Source: an uncultured Clostridia bacterium
GTDB lineage: Bacteria; Bacillota; Clostridia; Oscillospirales; Oscillospiraceae
Direction of reading: 5' to 3'
Assembly (NCBI GenBank): GCA_945918815.1
Contig: CAMEIU010000062.1
Coordinates: forward strand, 1-10,805
Length of the DNA stretch: 10,805 bases
Shown here: positions 6,153 to 10,805 of the stretch, one piece after another
Layout of the letters: every line of letters starts with the position of its first letter
Numbering within the stretch: position 1 is the stretch's first letter
Made by a program: the position numbers and the translations under genes
Notes under the pieces: model-generated
Databases searched by the model: none
Told to the model about the DNA's origin: nothing
What the model saw: only the letters and a program-made list of their open reading frames with translations

Positions 6153-6168
6153 TTTTGCAGCTGCAAAA
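6153..6168. promoter_or_regulatory. Perfect 16-bp palindrome upstream of the GH2 start (candidate operator)
   Basis: TTTTGCAGCTGCAAAA is fully self-complementary and lies 24-39 bp upstream of the GH2 ATG, inside its predicted leader or promoter zone. Sugar-responsive repressors often bind such sites, but no regulator gene is adjacent. The centre (GC within CAGCTG) is not the CG centre typical of LacI family sites. I see no clear -35/-10 pair near it, so function is inferred from position only. Confidence 0.4.
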
Positions 6169-6269
6169 CGCCCTTCAAGGATAACACAGAATCGGCCGGT
6201 TGGGGGCTGGTAAGTCTATGTAGTTTTCTGGGAGGAACTAGAAAATAAAAAAGAACTTGTGCCCCATGC

Positions 6270-6294
6270 GGGCGGCTAATAGCCGCCCCTACAG
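6270..6294 (-). repeat. Interspersed GTAGGGGC hairpin repeat, family A, copy 2
   Basis: Read on the minus strand it is CTGTAGGGGCGGCT followed by a complementary arm; the stem GGGCGGCT/AGCCGCCC has a 3-nt loop (6270-6288). It lies 26 bp after the sodC stop codon. It might double as a terminator stem, though the T-rich stretch comes only about 16 nt later. Confidence 0.6.
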
Positions 6295-6314
6295 AGGAAC
6301 ACAAGCATTTTCTG

Positions 6315-6767
6315 CTACATGGGTTCCGCCGGGCGGATGACGCCGCAGGCGATTTTGACGCCGGAATTGCCGGCGGGCTGGGTATGGAAGTCGTCAGGGT
6401 CGTGGTGGATCACCACGGTCCGGCCCAGGATGTCTGGGACCCGGAAACGGCCGGTCAGGACCGCCATGGAGGCCCGGCCGTTGTGGGCCAGCAGGGGCGG
6501 CAGGTCTCCGGCGTGATTTGGATGGGCGGTTTTTTCCGGGTTATAGTGGCCGCCGGTATCGGAGAATGCCGAGCCGCCGCAGTCGCCGCCCTCGTGGATA
6601 TGGAAGGCAAAGAAGTTGGTTTCGGTGTCCGGCAGGCCGGAAACATCGGCGGTCACCCAGGTTCCGTCCCGCATCTGATAGAATTTTACGACGCCCAGCG
6701 GGCCGGACGTATCGCCCTCGCCCCGGACCCAGGCCACGGCATCGGGGGCTCCAACAGGAATTCGCAT
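6315..6767 (-). CDS. sodC: Cu/Zn superoxide dismutase family protein, no signal peptide
   Basis: A 150-aa protein of the Cu/Zn-SOD fold, which dismutates superoxide to oxygen and peroxide. Every metal ligand can be placed: AFHIHEGGDCGG gives Cu ligands His56 and His58, GGHYNP gives bridging His74, HPNHAGD gives Zn ligands His82, His85 and Asp88 in a shortened zinc loop, and VIHHDPDD gives Cu ligand His121. The disulfide pair is Cys63 and Cys141. The C-terminal signature is GNSGVKIACGVI: the active-site Arg of most family members is Lys138 here. The N-terminus lacks a signal peptide, and the in-frame stops TAA and TGA just upstream exclude a longer form, so the protein appears cytosolic although bacterial SodC is usually exported. 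GAGGTG lies 6 nt before the ATG. A TATGAT at 6818-6823 could be a -10, without a good -35. The gene stands alone. Confidence 0.88.
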   Translation of the reverse strand: MRIPVGAPDAVAWVRGEGDTSGPLGVVKFYQMRDGTWVTADVSGLPDTETNFFAFHIHEGGDCGGSAFSDTGGHYNPEKTAHPNHAGDLPPLLAHNGRASMAVLTGRFRVPDILGRTVVIHHDPDDFHTQPAGNSGVKIACGVIRPAEPM

Positions 6768-6902
6768 GCGATCACCTCAGAATTAGCCTATGCAGCAAAG
6801 GGAATTCCTGTGCTGGTATCATAACTCCCCCTACGTCCGGTTTTCGTTCCCCGTGGCGTATTCAAAATTCGTGTCAATTGCTGAGAAATCGCACAATGCC
6901 CC

Positions 6903-6994
6903 CTGTAGGGCGCGGCGACCCGACGCGCCGTTTGGCAGTTGGTCACAAGAGGCAGCTGCCTGCCAGCGGCACGTCCAGTGGCCGTGCCCTACAG
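6903..6994. repeat. 92-bp inverted-repeat element (two family A units facing each other)
   Basis: The left end CTGTAGGGCGCGGCGAC and the reverse complement of the right end, CTGTAGGGCACGGCCAC, match at 15 of 17 positions. Each end continues into its own stem (GGCGCG/CGCGCC on the left, GGCACG/CGTGCC on the right). Between them is the perfect 12-bp palindrome AGGCAGCTGCCT (6950-6961). No target duplication is evident and it encodes nothing. It lies 14 bp beyond the stop codon of the lipoprotein gene, so it could also act as a transcription barrier. Confidence 0.6.
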
Positions 6995-7008
6995 AAAAAC
7001 GCGGTGCA

Positions 7009-7956
7009 TCATTCCCAGGTCAGGGTCGTGGTCTGTTTGACGCAGATTCCGTCCTCCCGGCAGCGGAAGGTGGTCATGGTTTCGGTGTCCCGGTTCACCA
7101 GTTCCCGTTTGATTGTGCCGCCGGTGAGGGTTTCTACGATCAGGTAGGCCGTCTCCGAAGGCAGCTCCAGGGTCTCCGGCAGGGTTCCCGGCTCGTAGGA
7201 GGTCTCGGTCAAAATTCCATGGTCCTCCCCCATTTGCAGCACCGTGATTCGCTCCGGCGGGTCCACGGATTCCACCGTCACCTTTACGGAGCTCCGCCAG
7301 GTTTTAGACACGCCGTTTTCGGTCTGGGTGCTTTCTTCGCTGAGCGTGTGGCCAAAGGAAACGCCCGCGCCGTCCACGTTGGTGGAAGTACCGCTGCCGC
7401 TCATGGCATAGACCTGGCCGTCCGCCGTCTGATAGACCGGGTTGAAGTAGAAATCGATCACTTCCTCCCCGGTCTGCGGCGCATAGTAGATGGTGGCCTC
7501 CAGCTCCACGGCCTCCTCCTGGTCGGAATAGAACAGGTTTGTATGGCCGTCGCTGATCTCCTCCCCAGACTCCGTGGCGGTATAGCCCGGCCCGTCTTCT
7601 TCCAAAACAGAATAGACGAAATACGCGCTGCCCTCCACGCCCTCGAACTCGTAATTCTGAAGCGTCACGGTCTCCCCGTCCTCGTTAGTCCGGGTCTCCG
7701 TGGTCATGACCGCGTAGAGCCGCCCCTCATAGGGCTTTGTATCCGTGATCTCCTGTTCGCCGCCCTTCAGAATCTTCGACGTGTGGTCCTGAAAGTAGGC
7801 TTCAAAATCGAGCAGGTCCAGATAGTCCCGGGTCACCAGCACACCGATGAGCCGGTCTTCGCTTTTGGCCGTCTCGCCGTCGGGACGGGCCAGCTGGCAG
7901 CCGCACAGGAGCAGAAGCAGGGCCAAAAGCATGGAAATCAATTTAATCTGTTTCAT
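7009..7956 (-). CDS. Uncharacterised lipoprotein, third gene of the regulator operon
   Basis: A 315-aa predicted lipoprotein. The N-terminus MKQIKLISMLLALLLLLCGC is a lipoprotein signal with lipobox L-C-G-Cys20, so the mature protein should be tethered to the outer face of the membrane. The ATG at 7954-7956 is chosen because GGAGG lies 6 nt upstream; a longer in-frame start would lack the short lipoprotein leader. The mature part is acidic and strand-rich, opens with EDRLIGVLVTRDYLDLLDFE, and has no catalytic motif I can recognise. Two late cysteines (Cys299 and Cys305) might form a disulfide. It overlaps the end of the HTH gene by 14 bp, which indicates translational coupling. Its role is unknown; context suggests an envelope function regulated together with the membrane protein upstream. 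Confidence 0.82.
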   Translation of the reverse strand: MKQIKLISMLLALLLLLCGCQLARPDGETAKSEDRLIGVLVTRDYLDLLDFEAYFQDHTSKILKGGEQEITDTKPYEGRLYAVMTTETRTNEDGETVTLQNYEFEGVEGSAYFVYSVLEEDGPGYTATESGEEISDGHTNLFYSDQEEAVELEATIYYAPQTGEEVIDFYFNPVYQTADGQVYAMSGSGTSTNVDGAGVSFGHTLSEESTQTENGVSKTWRSSVKVTVESVDPPERITVLQMGEDHGILTETSYEPGTLPETLELPSETAYLIVETLTGGTIKRELVNRDTETMTTFRCREDGICVKQTTTLTWE

Positions 7957-8173
7957 TGGATTCCTCCAAATTTCCGTCAAATTTCAAAATATCTCCCACG
8001 TCGCATTCCAGATAGTAGCAGATTCGGTTGATGGTATGGAAGCGGACGCCCTTGGCCTTCCCGCTGCGGAGGATGGACAGGTTGGCTTCCGTGATGCCCA
8101 CCTTCGCGCACAGCTCCTTGGAGGTCATGTTCCGGGCTTTGAGGACGTCCTCCAGACAGACGCGGATCGCCAT
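7943..8173 (-). CDS. YozG-type (Cro/C1 family) HTH transcriptional regulator
   Basis: A 76-aa DNA-binding protein consisting almost only of a Cro/C1-type helix-turn-helix domain. It starts MAIRVCLEDVLKARNMTSKE. The HTH is TSKELCAKVGITEANLSILR (17-36), followed by the basic SGKAKGVRF that is characteristic of small YozG-like regulators, then a helix and LECDVGDILKFDG. Such proteins usually act as dimers and are typically found beside DUF2975 membrane proteins, as here. GGAGG lies 7 nt before the ATG. The gene begins 11 bp after the membrane protein's stop and overlaps the lipoprotein start by 14 bp. Two inverted repeats at the operon promoter are likely targets, which would make it an autorepressor. 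No sensor domain is present, so any signal must come through a partner or through its own level. Confidence 0.9.
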   Translation of the reverse strand: MAIRVCLEDVLKARNMTSKELCAKVGITEANLSILRSGKAKGVRFHTINRICYYLECDVGDILKFDGNLEESNETD

Positions 8174-8184
8174 AAAATTCCTCC

Positions 8185-9135
8185 TTACACAAACAGGTCG
8201 TTGTCCGCCTTCAGTTCCCGGTTCTCCTTCAGAAGCCTTGCCAGCAGCAGCGCCGCCAGGGTAAAGGCGATGGAGTAGACCGGCAGCAGCACCACGCCGT
8301 TGACCATCCGCAGATTCCTTGCAAACAGGAGCTGCAAAAGGTTGAAGCCGCAGTTGGTCAGGACGGTCCAGGTCAGGGTCCGGCAGCACCACTTTGCCAG
8401 CCGGTCCGCCGCCTGCGTCATTTCCTCGGAATACCGCTCCGCCGCCGTCACGTCCAGGGCGGCGAAGACCACCCACAGATCCAGCACATAGGGCAGCGCG
8501 TCCACCAGCCATTGAAGCCCCAGGAAGCCGTAGGTCAGGCCGAGACCGCCGCCGGTGTTGGCCGCCCGGGCGCTTTCCACGGAATCGAGGAAGCTGCCAA
8601 AGGCGGCCCCGAAGGCGCCGTAGGTGAGAAGCAGAGCCAGGACCCACAGTAGGATGTTGGCGCAGGTACGGAGCCTGGGTCCGTCGGCCCGGAAGAACAG
8701 CCGCAGGAGCCGCAGAACCGCGTAGGCACAGACCATGGCCCAGACCGCGCCGCCCAGCAGCGCCTTGCCCAGCAGCTCCCCCGGCGCGCCCAGCCAGGTC
8801 CCCAGCTGCCCGGGATTGACCATCAGATAGAGGGTCCCAAACAAGACCGGGCAGAGCAGGCCCACAATCGTGTCCTCCGGCAGCAGCTTCCGCCGCCTGC
8901 GGACCAGAAGCAGGCAAAAGACCGGCAGGAGGCACAGCAGCACATACAGGCCAATGGCCGCCCCATTGCCCGCCGCACCCGACAGGGACAGCCTCCGCAG
9001 CAGAAGCCCGATCTGTTCCAGGGGAAAGGCCACCAGCGTGGTAAACCAGCCTGTGAAGGATTCCCGCAGGCAGCACAGGACCAGACAGAGGACCGCCTCT
9101 GAAAGCAGGATACCCTTCAACGTCTTATTTCGCAT
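8185..9135 (-). CDS. Polytopic membrane protein, DUF2975-like C-terminal half
   Basis: A 316-aa integral membrane protein with about seven or eight hydrophobic segments (near 7-23, 57-78, 89-106, 122-146, 157-180, 205-228, 252-272 and 278-301). The end LLKENRELKADNDLFV is very like the C-terminus of DUF2975 proteins, and gene order (membrane protein followed by a YozG-type regulator) is the usual DUF2975 arrangement. However, DUF2975 proteins normally have about four segments and 150-200 residues, so this may be an enlarged or duplicated form. The ATG at 9133-9135 is preferred because GGAG ends 9 nt upstream; ATG and TTG codons slightly upstream overlap or abut that site. Function is unknown. 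It is the first gene of a three-gene operon under a strong operator-flanked promoter. Confidence 0.75.
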   Translation of the reverse strand: MRNKTLKGILLSEAVLCLVLCCLRESFTGWFTTLVAFPLEQIGLLLRRLSLSGAAGNGAAIGLYVLLCLLPVFCLLLVRRRRKLLPEDTIVGLLCPVLFGTLYLMVNPGQLGTWLGAPGELLGKALLGGAVWAMVCAYAVLRLLRLFFRADGPRLRTCANILLWVLALLLTYGAFGAAFGSFLDSVESARAANTGGGLGLTYGFLGLQWLVDALPYVLDLWVVFAALDVTAAERYSEEMTQAADRLAKWCCRTLTWTVLTNCGFNLLQLLFARNLRMVNGVVLLPVYSIAFTLAALLLARLLKENRELKADNDLFV

Positions 9136-9148
9136 CACTATCATCTCC

Positions 9149-9169
9149 AATTATTGTTTTTCAATAATT
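9149..9169. promoter_or_regulatory. Operator candidate A (AATTATTG-N5-CAATAATT)
   Basis: A perfect inverted repeat with 8-bp arms and a TTTTT centre. It lies just downstream of the predicted transcription start, between it and the ribosome binding site (9145-9148). Apart from one base in the spacer it is the same as site B, 44 bp away. A bound dimer here would block promoter clearance. Confidence 0.7.
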
Positions 9170-9179
9170 TTATGGTCAC

Positions 9180-9208
9180 AGTGTAACATAAAAATTATTG
9201 TTTGTCAA
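9180..9208 (-). promoter_or_regulatory. Sigma-A promoter of the membrane protein/HTH/lipoprotein operon
   Basis: On the minus strand, consensus TTGACA (9203-9208) is followed after 17 bp by TACACT (9180-9185), with TGT directly before it forming an extended -10. Transcription would start near 9173, giving a leader of about 38 nt. The -35 lies wholly inside operator candidate B. Confidence 0.78.
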
Positions 9209-9215
9209 TAATTTT
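9191..9215. promoter_or_regulatory. Operator candidate B (AAAATTATTG-N5-CAATAATTTT)
   Basis: A perfect inverted repeat with 10-bp arms whose core equals site A. It covers the -35 box of the operon promoter, so binding would compete with RNA polymerase. The pair of matching sites, about four helical turns apart, is typical of cooperative repressor binding. Confidence 0.7.
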
Positions 9216-9302
9216 ATAGGAAAGAGGGCGGGACTGTCGAACGCGTCATAGTTCTCAATTTGGCCCCGTACTTTTGAAGAGAAAAAGTCTGAGAATCGCG
9301 GC

Positions 9303-9352
9303 AAAGGAGAACGGATTGCCACGCCAGTGCGCGCACTGGCGTGGCAATGACA
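9303..9352 (+). repeat. Interspersed repeat, family B, copy 2, with 34-bp perfect palindrome
   Basis: It shares AAAGGAGAACGGATTGCC with 1189-1206 and GCAATGACAG with 1269-1278. The centre is a perfect palindrome from 9315 to 9348 (17-bp arms, opening ATTGCCACGCCAGTGCG), which could form a cruciform in DNA or a very stable hairpin in RNA. No T-run follows on either strand, so it is not a standard terminator. Confidence 0.7.
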
Positions 9353-9380
9353 GGCGATATCAACAGCCCCGCGCTTTCAT

Positions 9381-9420
9381 TTCAAATCATCCGCGTCAGC
9401 GGATGCCTTCATTGTCAATT
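9381..9420 (-). repeat. Interspersed hairpin repeat, family C, copy 2
   Basis: On the minus strand it reads AATTGACAATG, then a short link, the hairpin ATCCGC-tgac-GCGGAT (9389-9404) and GATTTGAAA. This matches copy 1 at 683-722 apart from a few bases and the loop. It lies just downstream of the hypothetical protein's stop codon. The interval 9221-9430 holds only this unit and the family B unit; no gene was seen there. Confidence 0.6.
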
Positions 9421-9430
9421 ATCAATTCCT

Positions 9431-9847
9431 TCACACATCATCCGTGCTCAGCACCAGGTTGTCGGTGCCGTGGGCTTCGAATTCTGCGATGTAGTCATCC
9501 ATGCGGGATACCAGCTCGTCGTAGTTCTCCCGGGAAACCGGCTGATAGTCCATGTCCCGGCGGGCCAGCTCTTCCGCCAGAATCTCGAAAAAAACCGTGT
9601 CTTCATAGTCCATGATGGCCTCATGGATGCCGCCGTCGGCAAAGGCGCGGGATGGGATATCGATGCCTTCCCACTTTTCCACGAGCTTCTGCATGCCCGT
9701 GTCCCGGCACAGACCGAACAGTTTGCTCTCTACCTGGTCATAATCCTCGATCCGGTCGTTGCCCCGGGTGGAGTTGAGAATCCAGTTGCCGATGTAGACC
9801 AGATCCAGCAGCCGCCGGAACTCTTTCTTGCTCAATTCGATGTTCAA
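9431..9847 (-). CDS. Hypothetical acidic cytoplasmic protein
   Basis: I do not recognise this family by name. The product is 138 aa from the preferred start (MNIELSKKEFRRLLDLVYIG), acidic and mostly helical, with no membrane segment, signal peptide, Cys-rich motif or HTH that I can see. The TTG at 9845-9847 is preferred because the very strong AAGGAGG upstream is 9 nt away. The GTG at 9851-9853 would add two residues but sits only 3 nt from that site, too close for normal initiation. A stable hairpin (GGGAGC/GCTCCC, 9873-9890) lies between the candidate promoter and the ribosome binding site. Codon usage and GC match the neighbours, which supports a real gene. It is divergent from ddl with no sign of functional linkage. 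Confidence 0.75.
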   Translation of the reverse strand: MNIELSKKEFRRLLDLVYIGNWILNSTRGNDRIEDYDQVESKLFGLCRDTGMQKLVEKWEGIDIPSRAFADGGIHEAIMDYEDTVFFEILAEELARRDMDYQPVSRENYDELVSRMDDYIAEFEAHGTDNLVLSTDDV

Positions 9848-9906
9848 TGTCACGGGCCTCCTTTCTCCATGCGGGAGCCGGTGCGCTCCCTGGCTTTTGT
9901 CACTCT

Positions 9907-9912
9907 ATTATA
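9907..9912 (-). promoter_or_regulatory. Candidate -10 box for the hypothetical protein gene
   Basis: TATAAT in the context GGTATATAATAG on the minus strand, about 60 bp upstream of the start. No good -35 was found at 16-18 bp. The transcript would carry the 9873-9890 hairpin in its leader. Confidence 0.45.
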
Positions 9913-9969
9913 TACCCACCCCTCCTGTTTTTCCACTGCTAAAATCTCAAATTTCTGTTAAAAATATAC

Positions 9970-9998
9970 TTGTCTTCCGGGAACTTTTCGCATATGAT
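9970..9998 (+). promoter_or_regulatory. Sigma-A type promoter for ddl
   Basis: TTGTCT (9970-9975) and TATGAT (9993-9998) are separated by 17 bp, giving a start near 10005 and a leader of about 30 nt. It is divergent from the promoter of the hypothetical gene. Confidence 0.65.
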
Positions 9999-10036
9999 AT
10001 AAAGACGAATATCTTTAAGGAAAGAGGAACAAGCCA

Positions 10037-10805
10037 TTGAGAAAGCTAAGCGTCTGCATCCTGTTCGGCGGAATCTCCCCGGAGCATGAGGTGTCCCTGC
10101 GTTCAGCTGAATCGGTACTGAACAACATCGATCATGATAAATACAACGTCTTCCCCGTGGGCATCACCAAGGAGGGCGATTGGGTCCTGTTCGGCGGCAG
10201 GGATTACAGCATGCTGCCCGCCGGTACCTGGCAGAGCTACGACGGCAACCGCCGGGCGGCTCTCTCCCCGGTCCACGGCCAGGGACTTCTGAGCTTTGAA
10301 AACGACTGCGTGGTGCGGGAGCGCATCGACGTGGCCTTCCCGGTGCTCCACGGCGCCAACGGCGAGGACGGCGCCATCCAGGGCCTGCTGCAGATCGCGG
10401 GCATTCCCTATGTGGGACCCCACATCGCTGCCAGCGCCGCCTGCATGGACAAGTGCATGACCAAGCTGGTGGCCGACCAGGCCGGCGTCCGCCAGGCGGC
10501 GTGGATTCTGGTGACCAGGGCGGCCTATGACCACAACGTCGATTCCGTTGTGGAAACCGTGGAGACAAAATTCACCTACCCGGTCTTTGTCAAGCCCGCC
10601 GGGACCGGTTCCTCCGTGGGCGTGTCCAAGGCCCGGGACCGGGAAGGCCTGATTCAGGCGTTGGAGGCGGCCCTGATTTACGACAAAAAGGTCCTGGTGG
10701 AGGAGTTCATCGACGGCCAGGAGGTGGAGTGCGCGGTCCTCGGCAACGAGACGCCCATGGCCTCGGTCTGCGGCGAAATCGTCTCCGGCGCGGACTTCTA
10801 CGACT
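10037..10805 (+). CDS. ddl: D-alanine--D-alanine ligase, N-terminal part (3' end outside window)
   Basis: A cytoplasmic ATP-grasp ligase that joins two D-alanines for the peptidoglycan stem peptide. The 256 visible residues contain the N-terminal signature LFGGISPEHEVSLRSAESV, with Glu18 equivalent to the conserved Glu of the DdlB active site. They also contain FPVLHGANGEDG (101-112, His105), the SAACMDKCMTK segment (133-143), the ATP-binding VFVKPAGTGSSVGVSK (183-198) and EEFIDGQEVECAVLGN (222-237). Initiation is at TTG (10037-10039): the region upstream holds no in-frame ATG, AAGAGG lies 9 nt before it, and the first residues (RKLSVCILFGG) fit the family N-terminus. The window ends at ADFYD, just before the omega loop that separates D-Ala-D-Ala from D-Ala-D-Lac ligases, so that specificity cannot be read. 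No van-type neighbours are visible, so a housekeeping role is most likely. Confidence 0.95.
   Translation, partial: MRKLSVCILFGGISPEHEVSLRSAESVLNNIDHDKYNVFPVGITKEGDWVLFGGRDYSMLPAGTWQSYDGNRRAALSPVHGQGLLSFENDCVVRERIDVAFPVLHGANGEDGAIQGLLQIAGIPYVGPHIAASAACMDKCMTKLVADQAGVRQAAWILVTRAAYDHNVDSVVETVETKFTYPVFVKPAGTGSSVGVSKARDREGLIQALEAALIYDKKVLVEEFIDGQEVECAVLGNETPMASVCGEIVSGADFYD

Noticed and set aside
6872..6877. Consensus -35 (TTGACA, minus strand) upstream of sodC
   Set aside because: No acceptable -10 is found at 15-19 bp, so it is not called as a promoter.
6790..8031. 413-aa open frame on the plus strand
   Set aside because: It is antisense to the lipoprotein and part of the HTH gene, runs through the 92-bp repeat and has no recognisable domain.
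7943..9076. 377-aa minus-strand open frame ending in the HTH protein
   Set aside because: Only the last 76 residues are real. The upstream part is an out-of-frame, Gly/Ala/Arg-rich reading of the membrane protein gene, and the HTH gene has its own ribosome binding site and ATG.
10037..10805. ddl as a vancomycin-resistance (Van) ligase
   Set aside because: The visible motifs are those of ordinary Ddl, no van-type neighbours are seen, and the specificity loop is outside the window.

Overview
The window looks like chromosomal DNA of a GC-rich, anaerobic gut Firmicute, most likely class Clostridia and close to the Oscillospiraceae. The reasons are the rplS–lepB order typical of Firmicutes, Gram-positive style Shine-Dalgarno sites and sigma-A type promoters, a DUF2975/YozG-type regulator pair, and many short GC-rich hairpin repeats between genes. 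The placement is an inference from gene content, not from any database search.

Layout, left to right. On the minus strand, 1-545 holds the N-terminal part of type I signal peptidase (lepB), which runs off the left edge. An 899-bp stretch (546-1444) full of hairpin repeats separates it from ribosomal protein L19 (rplS, 1445-1786). rplS has its own strong promoter, a structured leader and a terminator. Upstream of it, still on the minus strand, lie a flavodoxin-domain protein (1965-2498) and a GNAT acetyltransferase (2535-3059), which probably share one promoter at about 3177-3204. The interval 3060-3522 has no gene I can support. It holds a REP-like hairpin element, a MITE-like element with inverted ends and TA flanks, and the terminator of the next gene.

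The centre is a large secreted glycoside hydrolase family 2 enzyme (3523-6129, minus strand). It has a signal peptide, both catalytic glutamates and a hexapeptide tandem repeat near the C-terminus. Next is a Cu/Zn superoxide dismutase family protein (6315-6767) with no signal peptide. A 92-bp inverted-repeat element (6903-6994) then separates it from a three-gene minus-strand operon (9135 to 7009). That operon encodes a polytopic membrane protein with a DUF2975-like C-terminal half, a 76-aa YozG-type HTH regulator and an uncharacterised lipoprotein. Its promoter has two near-identical 21-bp inverted repeats, one covering the -35 box and one just after the predicted start of transcription. This suggests negative autoregulation by the small HTH protein.

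At the right end, a conserved-looking hypothetical protein (9431-9847, minus strand) is divergent from a D-alanine-D-alanine ligase gene (ddl, from 10037, plus strand), which runs off the right edge. No tRNA, rRNA, CRISPR array, complete insertion sequence or phage module was seen. The points most worth a second look are the operator-controlled membrane/regulator/lipoprotein operon, the cytosolic-looking SodC with Lys in place of the usual active-site Arg, the tandem repeat in the GH2 enzyme, and the several families of short structured intergenic repeats.
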